DNA of 64,000 bases. Source: Haliotis asinina. Its lineage: Eukaryota > Mollusca > Gastropoda > Lepetellida > Haliotidae. The stretch covers positions 1,550,001-1,614,000 of the forward strand of contig NC_090288.1 in NCBI RefSeq assembly GCF_037392515.1. The letters are read 5' to 3'. Position numbers and translations under genes: made by a program. Every line of letters starts with the position of its first letter. Position 1 is the stretch's first letter. A model generated the notes under the pieces. That model worked only from the letters and a program-made list of their open reading frames with translations, searched no databases and was not told the origin of the DNA. Shown here piece after piece: positions 48,090 through 61,391 of this stretch.

Positions 48090-48315
48090 TGTATACACTA
48101 CATACCGTCACTGACTTGGAAGACAGTTACAATCAACTTGTTGCTGAAATTAGGCAATATCTTATCTGTAGACGAGAGTTAGGCAAACGTTATCAGACAG
48201 TTGTGACAGACAGAGGAAAGATGGGAGAAACTGTACCAGCTATTATTGGGGGAACCCTTCCTCCTGATGCACACCTCTCACTAGGAGATCAAGGGCAGGG
48301 GGGACGCAGGGTGTG
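48090..48315 (+). CDS. Possible orphan internal exon of unknown gene
   Basis: A 226-bp open segment lies between an acceptor-like 'gtaaacatttcag' and a consensus donor GTGAGT (48316). The translation (including LEDSYNQLVAEIRQYLICRR, then KRYQTVV and KMGETVPAIIGG) is charged, mixed in composition and more protein-like than neighbouring frames. The first 40 residues could be helical. I do not recognise a family. It does not resemble the missing sarcospan helices. The donor lies at the very start of a G-rich minisatellite whose second higher-order copy repeats the same 'cagggtgtggtgagtgg' (48599), which weakens the case. Confidence 0.22.
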
Positions 48316-48860
48316 GTGAGTGGGGGACTGGCGCTGTTGGTGGGGCGTGGCTGTGGGTGTTTGGGGAAGGGTAGCTGTTGGTGGGGTGTGGCTGTATGTG
48401 TTTGGGGGAGGGTAGCTGTTGGTGGGGCGTGGCTGTATGTGTTCGGGGGAGGGTAGCTATTGGTGGGGTGTGGCTGTATGTGTTTGGGGGAGGGTAGCTG
48501 TTGGTGGGGCATGGCTGTAAGTGTTTAGGGGAGGGTAGCTATTGGTGGGGTATGGCAGTGGTTGTTTCGGGCGAGGGTGGCTGTTGGTGATATGTCGATG
48601 CAGGGTGTGGTGAGTGGAGACCGGCACTGTTGGTGGGGCGTGGCTGTGGGTGTTTGGGGGAGGGTAGCTGTTGGTGGGGTGTGGCTGTGGGTGTTTGGGG
48701 GAGGGTAGCTGTTGGTGTGCTGTGGCTGTATGTGTTTGGGGGAGGGTAGCTGTTGGTGGGGCGTGGCTGTAAGTGTTTAGGGGAGGGTAGCTATTGGTGG
48801 GGTATGGCAGTGGGTGTTTCGGGCGAGGGTGGCTGTTGGTGATATGTGGCTGCATTTGTT
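48306..48860. repeat. G-rich minisatellite, about 41-bp unit, in two larger blocks
   Basis: The unit is near 'gtgtttgggggagggtagct' plus 'gttggtggggcgtggctgta'. Two larger blocks both begin 'cagggtgtggtgagtgg' (48307 and 48600) and end with 'ttcgggcgagggtggctgtt' (about 48566 and 48819). Many G-runs of 3-5 on one strand could support G-quadruplexes. The Pro/His-rich minus-strand frames are artefacts. Confidence 0.92.
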
Positions 48861-49773
48861 TGCTGGAAGGCTGTGGGTGTTTGAGGGGATGACTGTGGGT
48901 ATGGGAGTGTCTATGTGTAGGGGTGTTGTGGGTGTCCTGATGTCCCTTTCTGCCTACCTGCCTGTCTACCTACAAGTCATCAAGTCAAAGTGAAATGTTA
49001 GCAGATTTTCACCAGGATGACAGTCAGGCCAGGAACATTAACTTATAATGAATGGCTGAGACAAGCAAATCTTGTGAAATACAGGATTTCTTAGCCTTGC
49101 ATATTGTGTTAAATTCACCCCACTGAACAGTTCACTCTATAATTGGTCTTAAACAGCCCAGATGAGAAAAAAAGTACAATAATGATTTTTTAACAATTAG
49201 GCCCCGTTTTGCAAAGCTATTGAAGCAAAACGATGGTTGTAGCTCCTATACTACAGCTAGCATAGGCTTAAAACAGTTGTAGAGGTACCATAGCTTTCTA
49301 AACTAACCCTGGTGAGTATCGGCTGTCTCCCACGGCTGGATACTGTTTGGTTTCCCGACAGGATGATCCAGATGACACGTGTATTCCATCTCCATGCAGA
49401 TATCATAAATGTGCTGGTCTCACCCACGCTTCATGTTGTTAGTACAAGGGAGTGTCCCAACTTATTGCATACATATGACTCTGACTGGCAGTAAGTTTAC
49501 ATGTAGATCTAAGTTTATAAATTGGTAGGCTGGTTGTCTAACACTGCAATATTCCAGCTATTTGGCAGCGGTCTGTAAATGATATAGTTTGGACCAGACA
49601 GTCCAGTGATCAACATCGTAAGCATGGAAAGTATGGATATATTGAGCTCACAAGGTCCGCTAATGTTAGTTCATTATGACAGTTATGTATTATCTGGGTT
49701 CTAAATACAATATACAGCAAGTGATGGTGGAACAGTACAGATCTCTGTATCCATCATCAGTATGTCCTTTATA
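48861..49773. other. Spacer with two element fragments
   Basis: The segment 49198-49310 starts 'aggccccgttttgcaaagct' and ends with a roughly inverted 'agctttctaaactaaccct', suggesting a decayed foldback element. The segment 49531-49640 is a reversed SINE fragment (listed separately). No gene is seen. Confidence 0.45.
49531..49640 (-). mobile_element. Reversed SINE fragment (ctcactcac-tailed family)
   Basis: It contains 'gcaatattccagctatttgg', 'ggcagcggtctgtaaatga' and 'ggaccagacagtccagtgat', the reverse complement of the 3' half of the copy at 30204-30446. Confidence 0.7.
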
Positions 49774-52700
49774 AAGGCAGTTAACTGTATTACCAAGTCT
49801 CTTGCTTAGTCCGACTCTCGCTACCAAACTCCACAGAGGCAGTTAACTGTATTACCAAGTCTCTTGCTTAGTCCGACTCTTGCTACCAAACTCCACAGAG
49901 GCAGTTAACTGTATTACCAAGTCTCTTGCTTAGTCCGACTCTCGCTACCAAACTCCACAGAGGCAGTTAACTGTATTACCAAGTCTCTTGCTTAGTCCGA
50001 CTCTCGCTACCAAACTCCACAGAGGCAGTTAACTGTACTACCAAGTCTCTTGCTGCATCTGACTCTCGCTACCAAACTCCACAGAGGCAGTTAACTGTAT
50101 TACCAAGTCTCTTGCTTAGTCCGACTCTTGCTACCAAACTCCACAGAGGCAGTTAACTGTATTACCAAGTCTCTTGCTTAGTCCGACTCTCGCTACCAAA
50201 CTCCACAGAGGCAGTTAACTGTATTACCAAGTCTCTTGCTTAGTCCGACTCTCGCTACCAAATTCCACAGAGGCAGTTAACTGTACTACCAAGTCTCTTG
50301 CTGCATCTGACTCTCGCTACCAAACTCCACAGAGGCAGTTAACTGTATTACCAAGTCACTTCCTGCATCTGACTCTTGCTACCAAACTCCACAGAGGCAG
50401 TTAACTGTATTACCAAGTCACTTCCTGCATCTGACTCTCGCTACCAAACTCCACAGAGGCAGTTAACTGTATTACCAAGTCTCTTGCTGCATCTGACTCT
50501 CACTACCAAACTCCACAGAGGCAGTTAACTGTATTACCAAGTCTCTTGCTGCATCTGACTCTCGCTACCAAACTCCACAGAGGCAGTTAACTGTATTACC
50601 AAGTCTCTTGCTTAGTCCGACTCTCGCTACCAAACTCCACAGAGGCAGTTAACTGTATTACCAAGTCTCTTGCTTAGTCCGACTCTCGCTACCAAATTCC
50701 ACAGAGGCAGTTAACTGTATTACCAAGTCACTTCCTGCATCTGACTCTCGCTACCAAACTCCACAGAGGCAGTTAACTGTATTACCAAGTCTCTTGCTTA
50801 GTCCGACTCTCGCTACCAAATTCCACAGAGGCAGTTAACTGTACTACCAAGTCTGTTGCTGCATCTGACTCTCGCTACCAAACTCCACAGAGGCAGTTAA
50901 CTGTATAACCAAGTCACTTCCTGCATCTGACTCTCGCTACCAAACTCCACAGAGGCAGTTAACTGTATTACCAAGTCTCTTGCTTAGTCCGATTCTCGCT
51001 ACCAAATTCCACAGAGGCAGTTAACTGTACTACCAAGTCTCTTGCTGCATCTGACTCTTCCTACCAAACTCCACAGAGGCAGTTAACTGTATTACCAAGT
51101 CACTTCCTGCATCTGACTCTCGCTACCAAACTCCACAGAGGCAGTTAACTGTATTACCAAGTCACTTCCTGCATCTGACTCTCGCTACCAAACTCCACAG
51201 AGGCAGTTAACTGTATTACCAAGTCTCTTGCTTAGTCCGACTCTCGCTACCAAACTCCACAGAGGCAGTTAACTGTATTACCAAGTCACTTCCTATATAC
51301 GACTCTCGCTACCAAACTCCACAGAGGCAGTTAACTGTATTACCAAGTCTCTTGCTTAGTCCGACTCTCGCTACCAAACTCCACAGAGGCAGTTAACTGT
51401 ATTACCAAGTCTCTTGCTTAGTCCGACTCTCGCTACCAAACTCCACAGAGGCAGTTAACTGTATTACCAAGTCTCTTGCTTAGTCCGACTCTCGCTACCA
51501 AACTCCACAGAGGCAGTTAACTGTATTACCAAGTCTCTTGCTTAGTCCGACTCTCGCTACCAAATTCCACAGAGGCAGTTAACTGTATTACCAAGTCTCT
51601 TGCTGCATCTGACTCTCGCTACCAAACTCCACAGAGGCAGTTAACAGTATTACCAAGTCTCTTGCTTAGTCCGACTCTCGCTACCAAACTCCACAGAGGC
51701 AGTTAACTGTATTACCAAGTCTCTTGCTTAGTCCGATTCTCGCTACCAAATTCCACAGAGGCAGTTAACTGTATTACCAAGTCTTTTGCTTAGTCCGACT
51801 CTCGCTACTAAATTCCACAGAGGCAGTTAACTGTATTACCAAGTCTCTTGCTTAGTCCGACTCTCGCTACCAAACTCCACAGAGGCAGTTAACTGTATTA
51901 CCAAGTCTCTTGCTTAGTCCGACTCTCGCTACCAAATTCCACAGAGGCAGTTAACTGTATTACCAAGTCTCTTGCTGCATCTGACTCTCGCTACCAAACT
52001 CCACAGAGGCAGTTAACTGTATTACCAAGTCTCTTGCTTAGTCCGACTCTCGCTACCAAACCCCACAGAGGCAGTTAACTGTATTACCAAGTCTCTTGCT
52101 TAGTCCGACTCTCGCTACCAAACTCCACAGAGGCAGTTAACTGTATTACCAAGTCTCTTGCTGCATCTGACTCTCGCTACCAAACACCACAGAGGCAGTT
52201 AACTGTATTACCAAGTCTCTTGCTGCATCTGACTCTCGCTACCAAACTCCACAGAGGCAGTTAACTGTATTACCAAGTCTCTTGCTTAGTCCGACTCTCG
52301 CTACCAAACTCCACAGAGGCAGTTAACTGTATTACTAAGTCTCTTGCTTAGTCCGACTCTCGCTACCAAACTCCACAGAGGCAGTTAACTGTATTACCAA
52401 GTCTCTTGCTGCATCTGACTCTCGCTACCAAACTCCACAGAGGCAGTTAACTGTATTACCAAGTCACTTCCTATATACGACTCTCGCTACCAAACTCCAC
52501 AGAGGCAGTTAACTGTATTACCAAGTCACTTGCTGCATCTGACTCGCGCTACCAAACTCCACAGAGGCAGTTAACTGTATTACCAAGTCTCTTGCTGCAT
52601 CTGACTCTCGCTACCAAACTCCACAGAGGCAGTTAACTGTATTACCAAGTCTCTTGCTTAGTCCGACTCTCGCTACCAAATTCCACAGAGGCAGTTAACT

Positions 52701-53550
52701 GTATTACCAAGTCTCTTGCTTAGTCCGACTCTCGCTACCAAATTCACAGAGGCAGTTAACTGTATTACCAAGTCCCTTGCTGCATCCGACTCTCGCTACC
52801 AAATTCCACAGAGGCAGTTAACTGTATTACCAAGTCTCTTGCTTAGTCCGACTCTCGCTACCAAATTCCACAGAGGCAGTTAACTGTATTACCAAGTCTC
52901 TTGCTTAGTCCGACTCTCGCTACCAAACTCCACAGAGGCAGTTAACTGTATTACCAAGTCTCTTGCTTAGTCCGACTCTCGCTACCAAACTCCACAGAGG
53001 CAGTTAACTGTATTACCAAGTCTCTTGCTGCATCTGACTCTCGCTACCAAACTCCACAGAGGCAGTTAACTGTATTACCAAGTCACTTGCTGCATCTGAC
53101 TCTTCCTACCAAACTTCACAGAGGCAGTTCACTGTATTACCAAGTCACTTCCTACATACGACTCTCGCTACCAAACTCCACAGAGGCAGTTAACTGTATT
53201 ACCAAGTCACTTGCTGCATCTGACTCTTCCTACCAAACTCCACAGAGGCAGTTCACTGTATTACCAAGTCACTTCCTACATACGACTCTTCCTACCAAAC
53301 TCCACAGAGGCAGTTAACTGTATTACCAAGTCTCTTGCTGCATCTGACTCTCGCTACCAAACTCCACAGAGGCAGTTAACTGTATTACCAAGTCTCTTGC
53401 TGCATCTGACTCTCGCTACCAAACTCCACAGAGACAGTTAACTGTATTACCAAGTCTCTTGCTTAGTCCGACTCTCGCTACCAAGCTCCACAGAGGCAGT
53501 TAACTGTATTACCAAGTCACTTCCTGCATCCGAGTCTTGCTACCAAACTC
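49774..53550. repeat. 62-bp minisatellite, about 61 copies, with switching cassettes
   Basis: The constant part is 'ggcagttaactgtattacca' and 'gctaccaaactccacaga'. The part between occurs as a few discrete types: 'ctcttgcttagtccgactct', 'ctcttgctgcatctgactct', 'cacttcctgcatctgactct' and 'cacttcctatatacgactct'. GTTAAC is present in nearly every unit. Small frames at 53087-53441 are artefacts. Confidence 0.95.
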
Positions 53551-54330
53551 AATTTAATTTTTCTTAAAACATTTTTTGTGCTGATTTTAGTTTCATATAG
53601 GCAAATAACAATGTTATATATTTTTCACCCAATATATTTCAAAATGAAATGATTATCGTGTTATGTATAGTCTGAGGTCAAGGATGTTTATCAGAACATA
53701 AGAAGATATTAAACCCTAGATTACCGAGGATGGGTAATGAGAAGCAGGACTGGTCAAGTTGTGATGTTATTAGGCTGAGTGATGAGATGCCACCTGTAAT
53801 ATGTGAGAGTGACATAGATAGGTCCATCTATTCCTCTACCAGATAACTAACTGCTCTGTGATGGATGGGTAATGGTCTGCCATGCACAGCTCACCTGCTA
53901 AGGTGTTCGAGACTATTGTCAGTCCTTAGGCCTCAAGTCTGTGAATACCAGTTGTACCCATATATTTTGTTCCCTGCTGGTCCTTACAGCTAACAGCATT
54001 TTTTATCCCCAATAGCTAAGAGTATTATTCATCAGAAAATATCATTTAGTAATTTCTAGTTTTAATCTCGACCAGCAGCTGCTGCCTGTAAGTGGAATGA
54101 CTGACATTTTTAGAGGCAATTTTGACATATTTTTTTCATATGGGAATTACTAATACAGTAGTTAAAACAACGGGGTCTTCACATTCTGATCAAGACCCAC
54201 AACTTTTAATGGTTCTGGGTCCTTAGGGTCAGCAGCTTTTCAGGGTTAAGGGCAAACACTGGCTGATGTGCTGATGGTAGGCAGCAATACGTTATGTGTG
54301 TTAACTTGTCTTACTGTTGTTTCATGGATT

Positions 54331-54390
54331 GAGGTGACACAGTGGTTTAAGTGTTGGCTTAGCATACTAATTAGGCCCAGGTTTGATTTT
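54331..54390 (+). mobile_element. tRNA-like head of a SINE
   Basis: 'tgacacagtggtttaagtg' resembles an A-box region and 'caggtttgatttt' resembles a B box. The body downstream is not preserved. Confidence 0.45.
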
Positions 54391-55923
54391 AAAAATCTAG
54401 CCCAGACTTACAGCTCATCCCTGAAATGAAAATATTATCCAGAAAGAAAACAGTTCATAATGGGGAAAAATATAATGAAGAGAATCGAGAGACAGTCTTC
54501 ATTTTCAGAAACTGGAAATTGAGACTTGCCACATTTTCTAGACTTATATGGGCTTTCAGAGTATATGTTCCATTGAATCTCCACAAGTACCCTGGATGCA
54601 TCTATGGATGACAATTTTATTACCTCCCTTTAGTGGATCAGCATTCACACAGCAGCCAATCAGCTAACCTGCTGTTACAAACTGAGATTGCCAGTGTGAA
54701 CTGGCCTTTCTTTTTAATCAGAGTTGATTGAAAAATGATTACTCATTAAATCGCTTGATCAGTCAAAATATCTGCCCAACTGCCAGGGATGGGTTATACC
54801 TGCCCAACTGCCAGGGATTGGTTATTTTCAACACACTGATTGCCAGATTATCAAATTCACCTGTGAAATGGTCGGGTTAAAATTTCGCCATGTAATTGAA
54901 GATATTTTGTGGACAGGTAAGTTTTGATCAGGACTGGCAAGTTATACATCTAACCAGCCCAGTGATCAGACTAAACTTTATTTGAGTTTCATACCATGGC
55001 TTGACATGAAAAAATATGTTGAATGGATGATCAGGCCTTCACACGTGTTGCAAGTGTTTACAAGCTTGCTGCCTGTATTGAACAGGAAGACATCAATATC
55101 TAGGGTTTTTCTGTCATGTTTTTCACTCTTCATGACATGACTCTCCCATAGAAACCCAAAATAAATATGAAAAAAATGAAGAAAAGAAAACGTCATCTCA
55201 AAAGTTGCCTGTTTTCACATTAGTTCAGTACACCATTAATGATTTGAAGCCTTCAGGGTTTAGACTTGAGGAGTGGTGCCATTGACAATAGTAGCACATC
55301 TTAGTGTGATAAGACTTAGATCTATCAAACACACTGTTTGTATGGTCATGTGTCGATAAGAACACACTTGAAGTGGTTCAGTGGTTAGAAGTACTCTCAG
55401 CTTGTTTGTTGGAGGCAGAATACTATTTGTGGAACAACTACTTCCAGTGGACCAGACATCATGTAAACCTGTAGTGTTGGAGCATGGTGTCAGATGACCT
55501 ATGGTACTCAGTATTTCAAAGTGTTTCTCAACACAGCATCCAGCTTTCTCCCATCAGTGGGTACAGACCATGACCTCAACCTTGTTACAGTCTCTGGAAC
55601 ATAACTTAGACTCATCACACAAAGCTGTGGTGTTATGCTGGGCCTATTTGTGTCTCACTTATTGTTTCAACAAACAAATGATTTCATTTAACAGGTTATC
55701 AGCTATAAGTTGTTTCAAGAGCATTTAGAAGCTGGTGGAATCAGATGCTTCACTTCACCTGAAGGAGAGACTAGGAGCTGTCTGGAAATGTTGTGACCTT
55801 GTATAATAAACAAGTTGAACCAGAAAGCATTTTTAGTTTAGGTTATCAGCTTGTCACTGGTGCAAAGGATCTCTGGAAAAAACAGAAGTCCTCAGGCCTC
55901 ACTTTCACATTTGATGGTTATCC

Positions 55924-55963
55924 TGGTGAGTGAGTGAGTGAGTGAGTGAGTGAGTGAGTGAGT
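55924..55963. repeat. (GTGA)n microsatellite, about 10 copies
   Basis: A tetranucleotide run directly left of the SINE at 55970-56105. It is the complement of the ctcac tail motif and probably belongs to that element. Confidence 0.95.
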
Positions 55964-55969
55964 GGGTGG

Positions 55970-56105
55970 TTGGGTGTGAGTTTTATGCAGTTTTCAGCAA
56001 CATTCCAGCAATATCAGGAGGGACACCAGAAATGGGCTTCACACATTGTTCCCATGTGGGGAAGGAAACCAAGGTGATAGAAGACACTGGATGGTTAGCT
56101 TATGA
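55970..56105 (-). mobile_element. tRNA-headed SINE copy
   Basis: It contains 'cagcaacattccagcaatat', 'ggacaccagaaatgggcttc' and 'acacattgttcccatgtggg', with the tRNA-like head at the right in reversed orientation and the gtga run at its 3' end. This is the best copy of this family here. Confidence 0.7.
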
Positions 56106-59097
56106 GGGTGTGTGTCAAAAAGTAGTGAACCTAACTATATTCTCAATATCCAGTGTTTGTAAAAATACCATTTTATTGTGAAGGGATCATTAGCAAAGCC
56201 ATATCCAGAGTTTCACAAATGTGGGTAATGTTTTTAATGAGATACGAGTCATCACAACACACTGGAGGATAATAAGATTTGTAAGATAATTGCAGGAAAT
56301 GAAAACAATATATCATTTGGTACCTGTTGGATAATGGTATGGCCTCAGATAATATATAAAAAATGTTCAGAATGGTTTTGAATGTATGCCTGTCATAATC
56401 AGTTTGTGGATTGCTTGATTTAGATTTAGACAAAAGACCCCACTTTGATCTTTCACAAACACTGTGTTCAGATATTGGCACTGTTTACAGTATAATGGGA
56501 GCTGACACTTGTGTTACTATTCAGTATTTAGCTTTAACCTTTGGCATCATGTATGAAAAGTGAAAACATTAGAATCAGTTATGCCCCTAAGACTACGGCA
56601 TCTGGAAAGGGGTGGGCACTGTGGCCATGAAGGGGGAGTCTTTTTAACATGTGAATGTAGTTTCAATTTGTTTTTTATGCACTTTAATATATTTGTTTGA
56701 TTTTTGCAGACTTATTCCCACTTCAAACACACAAAATGTTTCTTGCATGTTTTGTTTCCTGAAGTTTGCAATGCATGTATTGCAGATTTTTCATTTTTTG
56801 GTTAGTACCAAGATAAGCAGTCAAGCAAAATAGGGATTGTGAGGCTGGTACACAGCAAACCAGTTTGCTTGAGGTTGACAGATATTATGTAGAAAATAGG
56901 AAAAAACAGCTGCATTTACATCATTGTCATGGTGAGGCTTGCTACTCTTTGACATCCCCTCATAGTGATTGGTCAAGTGAGATTAGGTTGTAAGGGACAT
57001 CGGCAATATGTCAGCTGTATTGTGACTAAGACAAGTTATAGACAACTTCGTTATTCAGGATGCTTGATGAGGAGCCTTGTTCTTCAAGGATTGTTGTTTC
57101 TTCAGCTGAAAGACAGCATTGATGAGTGAGGCCAGTTCTTGGTGTCCACGGTCATAGGAGGACTTGCATACTGTTGAAACTGGTGTAAAACCTTTATGTC
57201 AGTAGTGGTGACAGTGAACATGGTTTCAATATAAGCTGAACTAATGATGAATACTGAATGTTACTCTAACTTAACATGTGCAAATATGCCAGAAGCTCAT
57301 CAAATATCTTACAAATTAATTTGTGGTTACTGCACTGGATTATGTGGATGTATAGATTGGCTCATCTGAGATGATGCCAATGTGGCTTCCTGGGAACTTA
57401 GTAGACAGCCAGGGAATGGACAGCTGGTTCCAAACTTTCTTCAGACATTAGTGGTTAGGCTTAGATGGTCCTATATAGAAATGAAGGAACTGGAATTATG
57501 TGTCCCTGTTAAAGAACTGACTCCAGTACAGTGCTGGAACCATATTGTCACACTCTTATTTTATTGAGAGTTGCAGATGCAAAACATTGACCCATCAACT
57601 GAGATTAGAACAAAACTTCAGTTTGAATAATAGTTTAAAAGTTTGTCTCATTTTCTCTTTTTCTTTTATTTTACTCGATTTTTTTAAGAAACATTTTTTC
57701 ATTGATGTTTGAAGAAATAATGAGTAACATACGAAATTTCCATGAACCACTTTCAAGAATGATCTATCAGTACCATTTCAAAATCACACCTCTCTGATGG
57801 TATGACCTGTGAATCTGTTTGAAATACATTACTCAGCAAGTAAAACTGGTCCTGAAGTTGAAAATCGTTTTAACTACTTTACCACTTATATTGACTTTCA
57901 GGCCAAAACATTTGCCAACTAACACAAAAAGAACGGAGATGACCTTCACAAATACGAAGGCAATGTGGCCATGTGGAACTGATCAGTGTTCATCCCTGTC
58001 TGAGAATCACTTGCAGTTGGACCTAAATACCGCTTTATCCATCTCTGACTTGTCCTGGAAAGACAAGGTGATCCATATGAACATGCCTCAAGATTATCTC
58101 ATTTATGAAAACAAATAGGATGAATGTCTAATAATTATTTCATGGTGTCTCAATGTATGTTTTGCTGTTTTTAGTTGCCGATTCATATTAGTTATAGCTC
58201 TTCCATGCGGAATCTATGGTCTACTGGTATCAGTCAACACAAGCTCTCTAACTGTCGCAGACAACACATTTCAGCTGCTGGTTACAGGCAGAAGCTGGAG
58301 TATAGGAATTATCTTTGATGGCTTTTATGGACAGCATGGTGTTAGCATGTGTTTGTGCTCTACCATTAGACCACAAACATCTCAAATTAGGTGATAATTC
58401 GTGTAATTGGTGGTAGGGTTCCAGGGATGTTGAACATGTAGTTCCCCTCCCTGCCACCAGGGGGCAGATCTCGTTGACAGCTCGTAAAGATCTCATCCCC
58501 AGTAAATCTGTTGTGGGTGATGTTCAACACGTTGCTGGTGAGGCACACAGCCGTGCATGTGTTTAAGGTGTATACAGATATACATGTGTTTAAAGTGATA
58601 AGAGTGCAGGAAAGAGTAACTTCGATTCCAACTGTGGGATTTAATTTGTTTTTTTCATAATAACTAAGCTGTGAAACTGTAAATAGCATATCTTAAACTC
58701 TTTCTGTAATGGATGGAGTTTATGTCAAAAACTGAAAACCAATACATACGCTCACATGCGACCATGACTAAATGCCACATTGGAACTGAAACCAACAGTT
58801 GAATTTGCCGTTCAAGATGTTGTGGGTACAAAACGACTATGAAGGTATAGCACAGAAGGGGATGTATGTTTTTAACATGTGGAATTGTTAAAATCTAAAC
58901 TATAATCTTTTGATGAACATAAACATAGGTAGAGGAATGGTTGTGTATTATACAACCCAAACTGATGTAAAAGTAGATCAAATTGTATAATCATAGTAAC
59001 TGATACACAGCCAGAGACTCAAGTAAACTAGTATTGTTATTAATTCTGCTCCTTTTGTCATGTCCCAGAGATCCTGACTACTACCCCCAACATAGGA

Positions 59098-60720
59098 GAC
59101 CCGTATCTTTAGGGGACTTCAATACACATTATGCTGACATGCTCTGACATAGGTTCTACTACAGACCCGTATCTTTAGGGGACTTCAATACACATTATGC
59201 TGACATGCTCTGACAAAGGTTCTACTACAGACCCGTATCTTTAGGGGACTTCAATACACATTATGCTGACATGCTCTGACAAAGGTTCTACTACAGACCC
59301 GTATCTTTAGGGGACTTCAATACACATTATGCTGACATGCTCTGACATAGGTTCTACTACAGACCCGTATCTTTAGGGGATTTCAATACACATTAAGCTG
59401 ACATGCTCTGACATAGGTTCTACTACAGACCCGTATCTTTAGGGGACTTCAATACACATTATGCTGACATGCTCTGACAAAGGTTCTACTACAGACCCGT
59501 ATCTTTAGGGGACTTCAATACACATTAAGCTGACATGCTCTGACATAGGTTCTACTACAGACCCGTATCTTTAGGGGACTTCAATACACATTATGCTGAC
59601 ATGCTCTGACAAAGGTTCTACTACAGACCCGTATCTTTAGGGGACTTCAATACACATTATGCTGACATGCTCTGACATAGGTTCTACTACAGACCCGCAT
59701 CTTTAGGGGACTTCAATACACATTATGCTGACATGCTCTGACAAAGGTTCTACTACAGACCCGTATCTTTAGGGGACTTCAATACACATTATGCTGACAT
59801 GCTCTGACAAAGGTTCTACTACAGACCCGTATCTTTAGGGGACTTCAATACACATTATGCTGACATGCTCTGACATAGGTTCTACTACAGACCCGTATCT
59901 TTAGGGGATTTCAATACACATTAAGCTGACATGCTCTGACATAGGTTCTACTACAGACCCGTATCCTTAGGGGACTTCAATACACATTATGCTGACATGC
60001 TCTGACAAAGGTTCTACTACAGACCCGTATCTTTAGGGGACTTCAATACACATTATGCTGACATGCTCTGACATAGGTTCTGCTACAGACACGTATCTTT
60101 AGGGGACTTCAATACACATTATGCTGACATGCTCTGACAAAGGTTCTACTACAGACCCGTATCTTTAGGGGACTTCAATACACATTATGCTGACATGCTC
60201 TGACAAAGGTTCTACTACAGACCCGTATCTTTAGGGGACTTCAATACACATTATGCTGACATGCTCTGACAAAGGTTCTACTACAGACCCGCATCTTTAG
60301 GGGACTTCAATACACATTATGCTGACATGCTCTGACAAAGGTTCTACTACAGACCCGTATCCTTAGGGTACTTCAATACACATTGTGCTGACATGCTCTG
60401 ACAAAGGTTCTACTACAGACCCGTATCTTTAGGGGACATCAATACACATTATGCTGACATGCTCTGACAAAGGTTCTACTACAGACCCGCATCTTTAGGG
60501 GACTTCAATACACATTATGCTGACATGCTCTGACAAAGGTTCTACTACAGACCCGTATCCTTAGGGGACTTCAATACACATTATGCTGACATGCTCTGAC
60601 AAAGGTTCTACTACAGACCCGTATCTTTAGGGGACTTCAATACACATTATGCTGACATGCTCTGACATAGGTTCTGCTACAGACACGTATCTTTAGGGGA
60701 CTTCAATATCTTTAGGAGAC
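59098..60720. repeat. 66-bp minisatellite, about 24 copies
   Basis: The unit is 'gacccgtatctttaggggac' plus 'ttcaatacacattatgctga' plus 'catgctctgacaaaggttct' plus 'actaca'. Paired rare variants sit at exact multiples of the unit: 'ggggatttcaat' at about 59376 and 59904 (528 bp, 8 units), and 'tgctacagacacg' at about 60081 and 60675 (594 bp, 9 units). This implies block duplications. Confidence 0.95.
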
Positions 60721-61253
60721 TTATATATATGTAAATAAATATACAATTTAAGTTGGTTTTCACTTGCCATTTTTTACAATGGCTGTGAGTTTCCAAAACA
60801 TTCTCATACAAAAACATGTGAGCTACTAGTGTTTGGTTCCTTGAGCTATTTTTGCTTCATTAGTAAAATTCTTTCAATAAAAGTGGAATGTTAAACTGAG
60901 AATGCTGCCATTGTTACAATACTTGTGCAAAAGAATTCCAAGCTTGGAATGAACACCACATCCAGGTTTGACCTAAGTCTGACCGATGGAGGCGTGGAAT
61001 CCAGCATGAACTCACAGTGAGCAGTACAAACTATTTACCAGCGTAGTTCTTCCATAAGGAAACCATCAGGCCTGATAAGTTCCGGATCTATTTAATCTAC
61101 TGTAATTCCTCCACCTCCAGGACCTACTGAATCATGTTCTCAGCAATAAAACAATGATTAATGTGAAGTTCTTCATTGCCAGGAGATCAAACCCAGGTGA
61201 GTCAGGAGTTGGCCTGGTGCAGTCTGTCTCCTTGTTCAGGATACTTACCTACA
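60721..61253. other. Unique spacer
   Basis: No gene or repeat was recognised. Confidence 0.4.
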
Positions 61254-61385
61254 TACACCAACTGTGTGATAACTACCTGAATACACTGTGTAATAATTAC
61301 CAGAATATTCCAACTGTGTGATAATTACCTGAATACACTGATGGTGTGATAATTATCTCAATACACTGTGTGATAATTACCTTTA
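61254..61385. repeat. Short degenerate repeat, about 30-bp unit
   Basis: Four imperfect copies of 'actgtgtgataattacctga' plus 'atac', next to the 20-bp array. Confidence 0.7.
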
Positions 61386-61391
61386 TTTCTG

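Larger units (their letters stand above)
53551..59097. other. Mostly unique stretch with scattered SINE fragments; no gene assigned
   Basis: It holds a doubled 28-bp 'ctgcccaactgccagggat' at 54774-54828, a gtga run and the fragments listed separately. Open frames at 54426-54611, 57382-57567 and 57819-58118 have no known domain and no convincing splice sites. Confidence 0.4.

Noticed and set aside
57819..58118. 99-codon plus-strand frame
   Set aside because: Mixed composition without a recognisable family or splice sites; likely chance.
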